Below are positions 32,816 through 42,942 of a stretch of 64,000 nt of DNA, piece by piece (position 1 is the stretch's first letter; each line of letters starts with the position of its first letter). Below the pieces are notes generated by a model, which worked only from the letters and a program-made list of their open reading frames with translations, had not been told where the DNA came from and ran no database searches. The position numbers were made by a program, and so were the translations under genes. The stretch spans positions 1 through 64,000 of the forward strand of contig OZ025789.1 in assembly GCA_964019425.1 (NCBI GenBank), given 5' to 3'. The stretch is from Flectonema sp. DT1601. Its lineage: Eukaryota > Euglenozoa > Diplonemea > Diplonemida > Diplonemidae.

Positions 32816-34990
32816 TCAATGGTGTCTTCTGGGTGTTACGGACACTCTCGGGGTGGTTGCTCTACTATGTGGTCGAGGGGAATAAGATCTACGAGGAGAT
32901 GCCATTGGTCTTGGTGATAGTCTTCCATGACCGATAGTGAACTTCGTAGAGAGAGGAGGGATCAATTTAGTCTTTCCAGCAACCATCGGGTTGCGAAGTT
33001 TTTCCTGAAATTGCTCAATAACAGAACTGAATTCCGCACAGATCGCCTCCAACTCACACCTCTCAGTTCCCAATAAACTTCTCTCTTTGTGAACTTCAGT
33101 AAATGTCTTTTTTAGTTTCGCTAATTCCACATCATAATCTTTTGAGACTCTGCTGTACTCCGTACGCAAGTCAGCTCTCATTCTTCTGAGTCTCAAGGTT
33201 TCTTTAGAACTCTCAACGTTTTCATCTTCCTTACGGCGGGTTTCCTCAGCGAGTTTGCTGGTTTTGTTATTTTGGAATTTTCTTCAATTCAAAAGAACAT
33301 AAATAATTAAATAACAATACCTGCTAGTGAATCCATCATCCCCAAGACGAGCAGCAGTATCTTCACCCTTGTGGTCTTTCCATTTCGCTTTGAAGTTAGT
33401 ACCTCTCTTTGTGTGGTAAGAAAGTTCTTTATTTTTAACTTCGAGGTTGCGGTAGACGTCAGAGAGGTCGTTAATCTCACGCTGGCAGGCGATGGCCATC
33501 GAGCGCTTGGCTGCTTCACCTTCTTCGCGGAGTTTTGGAAGTTCAATAATACAACGATTTTGTAATGCCGTCAGAGAATGAGTGAGCGCTGCGTCGTCTG
33601 ACTTCGAATTGTCAGATTCCTGTTGCAGATGATTGAGTTCCTTTTCACGCTCCTGTTCGATATCAACGAGGGTGTCGACGGCTTTCATGACGTCAATTCC
33701 ACCTGCAGCAACACCACGTGATTTGTGATCGATAATAAATGAAATTACTTCTTCAAGTTTTACATTTAGTTTGGTACAGAACTCAACAGTTCTCTCTTTG
33801 ATTGTCGTAGTTCCCTTTCGATGTTGTTCCAACTCTGCTGTTTTACTCTTTTCTGTTTCCTGTTGGATTCTCGCCTTCTCTCTAAAGTAGATAGATTTCT
33901 TAGTGAGTTCTCCTATTTCTTCTTTTGTAGGTCCAACCTTTGACGCTTCCAGAGATTCTTCTTTTTCTAACATCGCGTAACGAACTTCCTGCTCTGCGCT
34001 GTCAGTTGCTCTGATAGCTCTCATCAGATCACCATCTTCGTATTGCATTGGAGTAATGACTCCCCATTTACTTCTATCTTTAGGCATGTCAGCATCATCA
34101 ACTTGATTATGAAGAAGAACCCAAGGACCATCTTTCTCAGCAGCTCCTTCTAAGATCCAATTCTTTGGATCAGCGTCTGGCTCATCAAGTGAAGTCTTCA
34201 TTCTATAACCCATTAGAGTTGTTGGTTCTGTTAATTGTAAGATTACAGGTCGTAGCTTCTCATCTCTCCAGGCGGTGTCATCTCTTCCATCGATGATGTG
34301 TCCAGGTTTTATCTGTTTTGTGTTACTTACTTTTGACAGATCCTGAAGACCTCAGTCAAGCAATGTTTTAACAATTGTAGAGTGGACTCCTTGTCTGGGG
34401 AATTGTGTGTCTCGCAAGATTGGGGATGACGTGTACTCACAAAAGAGAGCATCGCATCGTTTAGTCGTGCTTAACAGGTGTTGGGAGAGTACAATAATTG
34501 AGAGTGGACTCCTTGTCTGGGGAATTGTGTGTCTCGCAAGATTGGGGATGACGTGTACTCACAAAAGAGAGCAACGCATCGTTTAGTCAACAAACGTAAA
34601 GAACTGTGTCACATACCGAACTACTCCATGTGTTACACCAGGCGGTTTCGTACTGTGCTAGTTCTCCGTCTATTTGAATGAGCTGTCGTTGTTATTAATA
34701 AGACAACTCTTCAAGTGGAGTACGTTAAGAAGAAGTAATTACGATACCTGAATACCAGACACGGCTGGTTTTGTTGTTGGGAACCCGTCTCGAGTATCTC
34801 TGATGGTCAGCTTTACGAACTCAATGTTATCAAATTGCTTATCATCTCCAACCTGTTTTGGGATGTTATGGTTTTTGGAAATCAGAAATATAAAATAAAT
34901 AACAACAACACAAACCTGATCAATCAACTCGTCTTCCAGTTCCTGAAGTTTATCATACTCAGCCTGCAGGCCTTCAAGGTTCTCACTCAT
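32816..34990 (-). CDS. Discoidin-like + long coiled-coil protein
   Basis: Model with four exons: 34990-34916, 34852-34748, 34312-33321, 33281-32816, joined in frame to 545 residues; introns are GT-AG, three short or moderate and one of 435 bases. The N-terminus is a short coiled coil (LQAEYDKLQELEDELIDQ). Residues about 35-130 form a discoidin/F5-8C-like domain (HIIDGRDDTAWRDEKLRPV, NWILEGA, WVLLHNQ). Residues 140-450 are a coiled coil with an RxR-rich segment, and the tail is Ser/Pro/Arg-rich (SPRPMASPRRSYSPRP). The 64-base first intron has no stop in frame. Function unknown; a cytoskeletal or membrane-tether role would be a guess. ATG 34990 follows TTTGAAAAAGTAAC. Confidence 0.8.
34379..34588. 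repeat. Two direct 88-bp repeats inside an intron
   Basis: 34379-34466 and 34501-34588 are identical except for one base (GCATCG against GCAACG). They are separated by 34 bases and lie in the 435-base intron of the discoidin/coiled-coil gene. Confidence 0.95.
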
Positions 34991-35764
34991 GTTACTTTTT
35001 CAAATTGTTGATTTCCTTAACAAAATAAGAATAAGAATAATAATAATAATAATAAACATAAAAAAGATAACAACGCTCAACATTAATGACTATTTCTTTT
35101 TACTACTTCCTTTCAGTAGTAAGTTATGTCTACTCAACCTGTCATAGAATAATAATATTTTCTATAAATGAGGTTGTTGTTGTTGTTGTTGTTTTTTAAA
35201 GCCAGCAGTCATATATCGCCGACGTGTGTTTATCGCTCCAAAGGAAAAAAAAAAACATTTCTTAATTAAGGTTTTCTGGGAAATACTTAAAAAAAAAAAA
35301 CAAAAAAAAAAAAAAAAAAAAACAGGAATGTTTCCTCTAAAAACACAGATAAAACAAAAGGTCAATAACACAGAAATCATTCCTTGTCTTCTCTCTCTTT
35401 TTTATTATTATTATTATTATTAAATTCTTTATTTTTTTTTTTTTTTAAATATTTAGTCCGCACGGCGATTTTCTCAGATTGGTGTGCATTTCCTCAACAG
35501 AATGACACAAGTTAAGTAGTGATTCCTCCCTCCAGTAATCACATCTATCCACCTGTTCTTTTTATGTTAATGTTATCGAAGTTTATCAATAATCAGATCA
35601 AGATGCTGGCAGTCAATTCTCAACTGTTAGCACTTGAATTGTAAGGAAAGTATTCCCCTTCACAGTAATGGATGTTAACATCCATCAGTGAAGTGACTAC
35701 AGAGTCCTTCTCGTAGATGCCATGACTTCCTTAAAGAAATCTCCTTTTCCTAATTCCGTTTTAT
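34991..35764. other. Intergenic with homopolymers and trinucleotide runs
   Basis: AT-rich, with TAA repeats near 35037, poly(A) at 35290-35322 and poly(T) near 35433. No gene is seen. Confidence 0.6.
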
Positions 35765-37624
35765 TTATTTATTAGATTTTCCAAACAGACGACGTTGGAT
35801 ATTTCTACGATGAAAATAAAGAAAGAATGCGATCGCCGCGATGGATGTTAAGTAAGCTGCTGAATTATCAGAGTTCCCCCTGGCGATGATTGCTCTTCGA
35901 CGGTTTTTCTTTTCAGTTGGAGTTAGTGGGATGATGACGTGTTTCTCATTACAGAAATCTGTGTAGTCAGGACAGCATGTTGAGTCTCCTTCACAAGAAC
36001 TATGACAAGAACATCCTCTACACTCAGCTAAATCATTACCACATTGATCCTTACAGGTACACTTTCTAATATCAGGGTCTCCTTGACAGTTGAAGAACTT
36101 ATCAGGACAACAATCATCAAATATAAGACAGAGGTCATCACAAGCACAAGTACCACAAGCAGCAAACCCAGAAGCAACACACTTAGTGTCTTTACCTTGA
36201 CACGTACATCCACTTACATCAACATCTGGAAGGACGAATGAACACTTGTCTTCGACATCACAACAGCGATCGCAAACATCAGAATTCCTACTCAGATCAT
36301 GAAACTGACATCTGTTGCATCTGATGTCACAAATACAACCGCAGTCGTTACCACTTCCACATTCACCACAAGTACAATTAGATGTCGGGTAGAGTTCAAA
36401 TCCGATAGCGTCACAAAGTTCAGTAGCATCACTACAACAATTCCCTTCCTTTACACAAGTGCGTGGATTACAACTACAACCACATGGCTGAACAGAATGC
36501 TCTGCACATTTCTCTTTACACGAACAAGACGTATCAAACCTGTGAGCATAACACTTCTGTTCGTAATCAGGACAACAGTTGAACTGATCTTTACAATTCA
36601 CATTACAGCTACAGGTACATCCAGAGAATGGTTGGTTGTTGCCGCAGTTTCCTTCACAAGTTTCTTCACCGCAGTGGTTGTCTGGAACACAACAGCGATC
36701 TTCTCTATCCCAAGAGTATTCATTATTTCTAGGCCATAAGTTTGATTTAAAACCTGAGTACAGACGTGCACAGCTTCCTTTAGCTCCACATATGAGACCT
36801 TCAGCACAAGTATCGTCGTCACAGTTGCCATCGTTGACTCCGAGAGTCTTTTCACAGCCATTGTTGCGACCATTACACATTGATACGCATATACCTCCAC
36901 TACAGCGGTCAGTTGTTTGAGGATTGTTATCTGTACAGACGTCAGTGTGGTTAGCTGAAGATGGAATGTCGTCGATACATTCTTCTTCAACGTAATATGT
37001 GCAATCTGTTGAATTGAAGGTTTCCTCATTGCAGGTTACGGAACCGACACACATTCCACTTTCGCAGTGTTCGTTGTCCATCCCCGCACCAGTTGTGCAA
37101 ATAGTTCCGTCGGGTTTTCGGCGTTCGGTACAATATCCGTCTACGCAGGTCCCCTCGAAATGACACCAATTCTTAGCAAGGCAGGACTTACCTTCACAAG
37201 GATCAACTCCGCTACAAACACCTTCCATACAAATATCGTGAATAGTCGATGAGTTCTTATCATCACATAAAGTTCCGTCTGCTACAATAAATTGATCACA
37301 AAGTCCATCATTGTCGCAATACGGCCACCTGCATTGCTCCATTGGACACGCGCCCTCTGATTGTTCACAAGTCACAATGGGATCACAGTATTCCCAACCG
37401 GGGTTTTCTTCAATTCTACACCACATCCTTCTTCTACCTCCAGGATTCCTGCAATACGATTCACCTTTTATTACTCCATCTTCTCTGTTTTCTGACCATG
37501 GAAGACAAACCGCACCCGAAGCACTTCTGTTAGTGCAGCCAATGTACCCAACGCCTTCCATGTTAGTTGGTATGTTCTCAATACATGTTGTTAGTATTGA
37601 TGTTGTTAGGGATAATAATAACAT
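35765..37624 (-). CDS. Kringle + somatomedin-B-like repeat membrane protein
   Basis: 619 residues, single exon. A signal peptide (MLLLSLTTSILTTC) is followed by a kringle-like domain (about 25-85: ESYCRNPGG, MWCRIEENPGWEYCD). A disintegrin/EGF-like Cys-rich part (about 90-300) comes next, and then four or five somatomedin-B-like modules (about 310-565: repeated CSCN..C, NCCPDYEQKC, NCCSDATELC, DCCPDKFFNC, TCCPDYTDFC). A membrane helix (AAYLTSIAAIAFFLYF) and a short basic cytosolic tail end the protein. It is a type I surface protein, probably adhesive. The ATG follows CCCTTTCAG by about 15 bases, and the preceding gene's stop is only 80 bases beyond that acceptor. Confidence 0.87.
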   Translation of the reverse strand: MLLLSLTTSILTTCIENIPTNMEGVGYIGCTNRSASGAVCLPWSENREDGVIKGESYCRNPGGRRRMWCRIEENPGWEYCDPIVTCEQSEGACPMEQCRWPYCDNDGLCDQFIVADGTLCDDKNSSTIHDICMEGVCSGVDPCEGKSCLAKNWCHFEGTCVDGYCTERRKPDGTICTTGAGMDNEHCESGMCVGSVTCNEETFNSTDCTYYVEEECIDDIPSSANHTDVCTDNNPQTTDRCSGGICVSMCNGRNNGCEKTLGVNDGNCDDDTCAEGLICGAKGSCARLYSGFKSNLWPRNNEYSWDREDRCCVPDNHCGEETCEGNCGNNQPFSGCTCSCNVNCKDQFNCCPDYEQKCYAHRFDTSCSCKEKCAEHSVQPCGCSCNPRTCVKEGNCCSDATELCDAIGFELYPTSNCTCGECGSGNDCGCICDIRCNRCQFHDLSRNSDVCDRCCDVEDKCSFVLPDVDVSGCTCQGKDTKCVASGFAACGTCACDDLCLIFDDCCPDKFFNCQGDPDIRKCTCKDQCGNDLAECRGCSCHSSCEGDSTCCPDYTDFCNEKHVIIPLTPTEKKNRRRAIIARGNSDNSAAYLTSIAAIAFFLYFHRRNIQRRLFGKSNK

Positions 37625-37640
37625 TATTGTTGTGTTGTTT

Positions 37641-37660
37641 CTGAAAGGGATTGGAAGATG
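37641..37660 (-). promoter_or_regulatory. Pyrimidine-rich splice acceptor in a very short intergenic gap
   Basis: The minus strand reads ATCTTCCAATCCCTTTCAG followed after about 15 bases by the ATG of the kringle protein. The stop codon of the upstream ankyrin gene ends at 37720, leaving about 80 bases for its 3' UTR and any promoter. This fits trans-splicing of a shared precursor better than a separate promoter with a 5' UTR intron. Confidence 0.6.
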
Positions 37661-37719
37661 ATTAAACTGATTGAGATGATAATAAATAAAATATCACCAC
37701 ATCCCGTTGGTATTTATAA

Positions 37720-38367
37720 TTATAATCGAAGTCTTCTCTCTCGTAGTTGTGATGGAGTCTCGCCATCGATATCAGCAGATTGCGGATCAGCACCTGCCTC
37801 TACCAACGCATCGTATATTTCCTGATTATATAACTCCGACATCACACAGTAGTGCAACGGAGTTCGATTTCCACCGTTTAGGGCGGGACAGACCTCAGCA
37901 CCTTTCGACAACAGGAATCGAACTGGTTCAGAAAATTGAGAAGCCGCAGCATAGTGTAAAACAGTCGCACCAGTTATGTCACTCGCAGTGATGTCCGCAT
38001 CACATTCGTTGATAAGAAACATAATAATATTCATAACTGAAGACTTGCAACCATTTGCTTTGACTGCCCTGTGAAGGGAAGTAGTCTTTAATTGATTACA
38101 GCTATTGACGTCACCTCCATTCTTTATTATCGTTTTAACCTTTTCGTAGTCACTATCCTCTACAGCTGACCAAAGCTTTCTCTGAAGTCCTAACCATTGA
38201 CTTCCGGCTATTAGATTTATTGGTTTTATTAAAACTGTTTTCGTATCAATTTTGACGGCAAGTCTTTCTCCCTTGATGTCGATTACTTCCCCTCGTTGAC
38301 CATTCAAATCAGGTTGGTTATTTAGACCAAAAATCTGAACGACGTCACCCTTAACAAAAGAATTCAT
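37720..38367 (-). CDS. KOW/SH3-like + ankyrin repeat protein
   Basis: 215 residues. Residues 3-50 form an SH3-barrel-like motif common in protist proteins (KGDVVQIFGL, LNGQRGEVIDI, VLIKPINL). About five ankyrin repeats follow (residues 60-210: TTSLHRAVKANG, GATVLHYAAASQ, RTPLHYCVMSE, ALVEAGADPQS). It is a protein-interaction module, cytosolic, without signal peptide or membrane segment. The ATG lies about 27 bases after CAATCACAG. The UNC-93-like gene upstream ends only about 185 bases before that acceptor. Confidence 0.88.
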   Translation of the reverse strand: MNSFVKGDVVQIFGLNNQPDLNGQRGEVIDIKGERLAVKIDTKTVLIKPINLIAGSQWLGLQRKLWSAVEDSDYEKVKTIIKNGGDVNSCNQLKTTSLHRAVKANGCKSSVMNIIMFLINECDADITASDITGATVLHYAAASQFSEPVRFLLSKGAEVCPALNGGNRTPLHYCVMSELYNQEIYDALVEAGADPQSADIDGETPSQLRERRLRL

Positions 38368-38578
38368 CCTCGTGTCGTACTTGTGTAATAATTACTGTGA
38401 TTGATAAAGGAAGGTGTTTGTTGTTTTTATTTTTCACTTTTGTCAATAAAAAAAAAAAAAAAAAAGATAAAAATAGTAAAAACGAATGCGTTCTGAAGGT
38501 TGAAAAAAAGGAGACGGCACAAACAACACAATAAATAATCAATAAATTATAACATTATAAATAATCCGATCACAGCAC

Positions 38579-40072
38579 TCATGATTGAAGTACAGTAGAG
38601 GAGGAGGATATACTCCGAAGGTATTTCCAATGTCCGTAAAATACAGTGAACCCGATTAATAAAAATCCACAAAGGAATTTCAAAATACTCTCTTTCGTCA
38701 TCGCTTCAGTGTCTGAGCTAAGTAGCAACAAAAGTGAAGTGGCAGCGGATTGCCAAAGTTTTTGATTCGAGAAAGCAGCGTCTTTCTGATCAGAAAACAC
38801 TTCTCCCACAATCGCAAACATTTGAGTAGTGAAGACTGAGTCTCCGATTCCCCAAAGACATGCGAAGAATGTCATTATTGGTTTTTGTGATGGCTGACAA
38901 GTAGAAACATCAACAGAGAATAACTGCGACAACACAACAAAATGACTGAAGCCTCCAATTAGTAATATTGGAACCCTTCCAACTGCGTCACTTAATCTTC
39001 CAAATAAAACTGAAGCAGAGACATTTGCGATCCCAAACCCCGTCATCACCATTCCAATGTGAGATATTCCCAAAGTCTGTTTAATAAATCTGTTGAAGAC
39101 TCCCCACAAGAATGCTTGTTCAAACCCAACATATGATATCAGTGGAATTAATAAATAAAGTTTCGGATCCTTCCACATTCCAATAGTTTGCTTCACAGAA
39201 GTTACAAAACTTTCTGAAGTCGAGTTGTCGGAATTGGAGACGTGCACTTCGCTGACTAGAAGAGAACCAACGGTACCGATGATGGTAACGCAGAGATACA
39301 ACTTCATTAAGTCACCAGCAGTCCATTGAAGATATTGAAGAAACAGAGTTGCTAACATACTTCCGATGATCTGAGTCGATTGCAAGACTCCATAAAACAC
39401 TCCCGTGAAACGTCCTAAACTACTTCCCTTTTCCAATCCCATACAAAGTGAGTATTCTTCTGCATTTGTTGTTAAGTACGTCCCCTGTGCGATCCATAGA
39501 AATGAGGCAGCGAATCCAACAAGAGCAGAACTCGGTAATAATAACTTCCACTGCAATTCTAAATTTGTTGGATCTCCAGCGACAACAACATTAGCAGCGC
39601 AGAACATTGAGTAGAGTGTGAAGGCTACCGTGAAACATCTCTTCTCTCCCAACTGCCTTGCTATAAACACACCCACTAAACAAGAACAAGTATAAACACC
39701 ATAAATAACACCAATAGCGACTGATCCAATATTATTAGAAGACCCGCATTCCATAAACTCAGGTGATGTTTTGTCCGGAAGTATTACTTTCTGTTCCTCA
39801 ATCGTATTCGGACAACTACTTCTACATTCTCCGACATATGGAGAGCAGTATTTTATTTTATTACTAACATAAGCACAAGTCAGATGTTCACTCGAGACCA
39901 TCAGCTGTTCACATTCTCCCTTCTCATCGCAGACTTTATCACAATTCCTGCAGTGATCAGAAAGTATAGTCGCCTCAAGATTCTGAATTGCGTTAAATGC
40001 GGTGAACACGAATAAGAAACTGATGCTCAGAATGTACAGATTGCGGAAGTACGGCCAACCAACTCCCTCCAT
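38579..40072 (-). CDS. UNC-93-like major facilitator transporter
   Basis: 497 residues, with about 11-12 membrane segments. The UNC-93 signature is visible: an N-terminal helix with LYILSISFLFVFTAFNAIQN, a large Cys-rich extracellular loop between helices 1 and 2 (about residues 38-110, ten or so cysteines), then IGVIYGVYTCSCLVG, FLWIAQGTYLTTNAEEY, and late helices ending in GRLSDAVGRVPILLIGG (the MFS loop 8-9-like motif). Family members regulate potassium channels or traffic TLRs in animals; in protists the cargo is unknown. The ATG follows GTTCTACAG by 14 bases. Confidence 0.92.
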   Translation of the reverse strand: MEGVGWPYFRNLYILSISFLFVFTAFNAIQNLEATILSDHCRNCDKVCDEKGECEQLMVSSEHLTCAYVSNKIKYCSPYVGECRSSCPNTIEEQKVILPDKTSPEFMECGSSNNIGSVAIGVIYGVYTCSCLVGVFIARQLGEKRCFTVAFTLYSMFCAANVVVAGDPTNLELQWKLLLPSSALVGFAASFLWIAQGTYLTTNAEEYSLCMGLEKGSSLGRFTGVFYGVLQSTQIIGSMLATLFLQYLQWTAGDLMKLYLCVTIIGTVGSLLVSEVHVSNSDNSTSESFVTSVKQTIGMWKDPKLYLLIPLISYVGFEQAFLWGVFNRFIKQTLGISHIGMVMTGFGIANVSASVLFGRLSDAVGRVPILLIGGFSHFVVLSQLFSVDVSTCQPSQKPIMTFFACLWGIGDSVFTTQMFAIVGEVFSDQKDAAFSNQKLWQSAATSLLLLLSSDTEAMTKESILKFLCGFLLIGFTVFYGHWKYLRSISSSSTVLQS

Positions 40073-40625
40073 ATTTAGTATCCGACCTGTAGAACTAATT
40101 AAACATTTCAGTCAACCAACTGGCGCTCTACGTGAGATTTCTGTTCTCACTGAGCTTGCCTTAGGACACCTGCGATAATGTGTAACAGATGTGCCGCCCC
40201 AGCCAAACTCCTCACTTGACTTGTTGAAGTTATCAAATTACACGACCTGAATGAATTCAAGACAATTACTTCATTCACACTTGTGGTGGTACTCAAAACA
40301 TTCTTTTTATAACTTTCGAGAGGTTCTCAAATTGTATTGTTTCCGTCTGTCAGAATAGAAAATGATCACCTCCCGACCCTCAACAATCATAAACACCAAC
40401 ACAAGTGACAATAACAACTCGACATTCGTGTGAAGAGGATAGGAAGAAGTTAGGGAAACATAAACTTAACTTAGAAAAGATCATCGCAACCCCGTCTTGG
40501 GATATAAACCTCCCCAAACGGTGTATGAAAGTAAAGAAATAATAACTAAAAACTGTGTAAAGAGTCAACGAGATCCTATTGCTGCAGCAGACCGTCTTTT
40601 AAAGAAGTTCGATTCCACCCGACCT
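40073..40625. other. Intergenic, no supported gene
   Basis: Moderately AT-rich. A minus-strand frame at 40380-40568 has no supporting features. GTTCGATTCC at about 40609 looks like a tRNA T-loop but its stem does not pair. Confidence 0.5.
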
Positions 40626-41456
40626 TCAATTGTTTGATGTCACAACAGGTTGAGTATTTATTATTTTATACCCAACGGATGACATCCCCCAGACAACACA
40701 AACAACACAAAAAACGATCAACGAGATGGAACCACGCGATGCTATTGAGAGGTTTGGAGGAGACATAGAGAATCCAATAATATCTATTCCCTCACCGAGA
40801 TGAGCAAGTCTTCCGAATAAGTTGTACGATGAAAAAGGTTTAAACGAGTGATGGAAATAGTGAACAGTCGATTTCCCATTCTCGTGAAGTACCAAAACAC
40901 TAATTTGTTTTATTGTCGGAGATGACGTGATTGTAATGATGTCGGAGCTGGTCACGTTTTTTATTTGAAGTTCCTTCGAAAAAAGAGAATCCGGAAACAC
41001 TTGACCGTCAAACAGTCCGGCTGCGTCAGATGTTGACTCCGGCAAGTTCACAACTCCCACACGAAGTAGGTCATCACGTTGGACACTTTTCTTCTTTGAA
41101 TTTGATAATTTCACAATTAGTTTTGAGTTCCAATTATACGGAACAGCAGGTTCTATAGCCGCCTGGTACATATCAGATGCTATTCGAGTTCTACATCCCT
41201 GCCATACTCTAGCTCCTCCCTTTTCAATACACAAATCATAAGACATTAAGGAACTGAACCTGGCTACCTGCTGATACCACTGAATGATTATTATGAGTAA
41301 TTCAGTTATCACTCCCTTCTTCTTTAAAAGTCTAACAAATTGCAACACAAACTTTCTCTCTGGAGAACCCGAAACAGACAACAACGAGGCTTCTCTGATA
41401 AGCCAAGCCCTCCTTTTGTTTCCTTCAGAGCTGCGAATGAGGTATCGTTTTCCCAT
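40626..41456 (-). CDS. Unknown protein behind a strong acceptor
   Basis: A 276-codon frame. The N-terminal helix-rich part (about 30-65: LQFVRLLKKKGVITELL) faintly resembles an F-box-type hydrophobic helix. A beta-rich domain of about 170 residues follows (SKLIVKLSNSKKK, ISVLVLHENGKSTVHY). No family is recognised. The last 40 residues start where the DNA turns GT-rich (GTTTTTTGTGTTGTTTGTG), so an intron may begin there and the true C-terminus may differ. The ATG lies 38 bases after a run of T ending in CAG (41495-41513), the clearest pyrimidine-AG site in the window. Confidence 0.6.
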   Translation of the reverse strand: MGKRYLIRSSEGNKRRAWLIREASLLSVSGSPERKFVLQFVRLLKKKGVITELLIIIIQWYQQVARFSSLMSYDLCIEKGGARVWQGCRTRIASDMYQAAIEPAVPYNWNSKLIVKLSNSKKKSVQRDDLLRVGVVNLPESTSDAAGLFDGQVFPDSLFSKELQIKNVTSSDIITITSSPTIKQISVLVLHENGKSTVHYFHHSFKPFSSYNLFGRLAHLGEGIDIIGFSMSPPNLSIASRGSISLIVFCVVCVVWGMSSVGYKIINTQPVVTSNN

Positions 41457-41494
41457 TTTTTAAATAGGAAAAAGCAGGGGGGCCAATTTGTAGC

Positions 41495-41513
41495 CTGAAA
41501 AAAAAAAAAAAAA
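41495..41513 (-). promoter_or_regulatory. Poly(T)-CAG splice acceptor upstream of an ATG
   Basis: The minus strand reads 16 T then CAG, 38 bases before the start codon of the unknown 276-codon gene. It is either a 5' UTR intron end or a spliced-leader acceptor. Confidence 0.6.
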
Positions 41514-41514
41514 G

Positions 41515-42613
41515 TATAATATAAATAATAATGTGAGAAGATAATTTGGAAGAAGCACAAAATCAAAACATATTAACCGCAAATATAAAAGTGAGACGCG
41601 CGCACACGTCGGTGTTGTTTGTCGTACTGAACTTGTATTTTTGAAAAAACAGAAACAAAAGTGCCGAAAAAAACAAAAAAAAGAACGGTTCGGGGTGGGT
41701 ACAGAGGTGTGACCTACGAGCTGCTGTGCCAAAGTCTCTCCAATTCGTTGTTTTTTCCCCCCTTCCTAAGCCCCCCCCGCTATAAGTATCTCTGTGCGTG
41801 AGCAAATGTGAAAAAAAAGTGAGTTCTTCAGAAAAAAAATTGGAAGAAAAAAAAATAAAAATCCCAAAAGCCTCGCGCATCAACAACAAAAATAAAAAAA
41901 AAGGAGGGGAGGGGAAGGGAAAAAAAACAGAGGGAAGAAAACAAGACTCAAAAATAAAACACTCTCATACAATACTTAAAGTGGTACCGAATATCAGACA
42001 AAACTCACATTGCGACACCATCAATAAACTAACAACGGATGCTACCGAAGTGATGCGCATCCCTTTGGGGATAACATAATTACTTTGCTTCGGTAAAAAA
42101 GGCCTCACCTCAGTAGAAGTCAAACTGTTAAAACATCACAACACGTACGAAGGTAATATTTTTATCTATTATTTCTTAATTTCTTATTGATACCGATTTA
42201 TAAAACAAAAAAAATAAAATAAATAAATACTCATATCAAATAGATAAATACTTAATATCAGAGAGCACAGGCACACCAGAAGAGGAGGGAACTTCAATTC
42301 CCCGCACCACACCCCTTTTTTTTTTTTCTTAACAGAAATTAACAACAAATAATTTTCAACACAAAATGCATTGTAGCTAAGTGAGTTGGTTGAAAAGAAT
42401 AAAGGCAAATGTTGGGGAGGGGGAAAGAAAAAATCGATTTTGAAGGAAATAACCATTCAGATGCGGTTTTTTATTTTGTTTGATGGGCAGACAGTAAATA
42501 CTGAACGGGCACAGTGAAATTGATAACTTTAACATAATAAATAAACGGCTTTTAATAATCTGAAGAGTTTCTTCTCTGATTCCGTCGGTGGAGGGGAAAA
42601 TAAAAAAGAATAA

Positions 42614-42644
<31 letters not shown>

Positions 42645-42942
42645 AAGACAGCCCATTAAAACACCAACGTGACCCAAACTAGAAACTTCAATCACTTTTT
42701 TTTATAAAATTTTGATTGTTTGTCCCACCCCAACAGTAAGCTACAAAACGATCTGTTGCTGTGCAGTCAGGCCAGAGCCCAAGTCACATGTTCGGTGTAT
42801 TTAGAGGGAAAAAAAAAAAAAAAAAAAAAAAAAAAAACACCTTGAAGGTGCTTTCCCCAAATAGGTCATTTTGTGGTCTGTTTTCCAAGACGAGCGCTGG
42901 ACCAAAACAGCGGGGGGTGACAGCGACTCAAAATAAAGAATT
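41515..42942. other. Long intergenic stretch
   Basis: AT-rich DNA with A-rich runs (41815-41930, 42810-42838), a GAA microsatellite at about 42616-42650 and no supported gene. Lys-rich frames across the A-runs are low complexity. Confidence 0.6.
42616..42650. repeat. (GAA)n microsatellite
   Basis: About eleven AAG/GAA units. Similar GAA or TTC runs occur at 44186-44212 and 44336-44364. Confidence 0.9.

Noticed and set aside
34330-34347. An 18-base GTAAGT...CAG segment that could be a tiny intron in the discoidin/coiled-coil gene
   Set aside because: Much shorter than the other introns, and the in-frame joining of 34748 to 34312 needs no extra exon; left unresolved.
40600-40622. tRNA T-loop-like GTTCGATTCC on plus
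   Set aside because: Flanking bases cannot form a T-stem or acceptor stem.
41798-42079. A Lys-rich 93-codon frame on plus
   Set aside because: Translation of A-rich intergenic DNA; low complexity, with no start context or domain.
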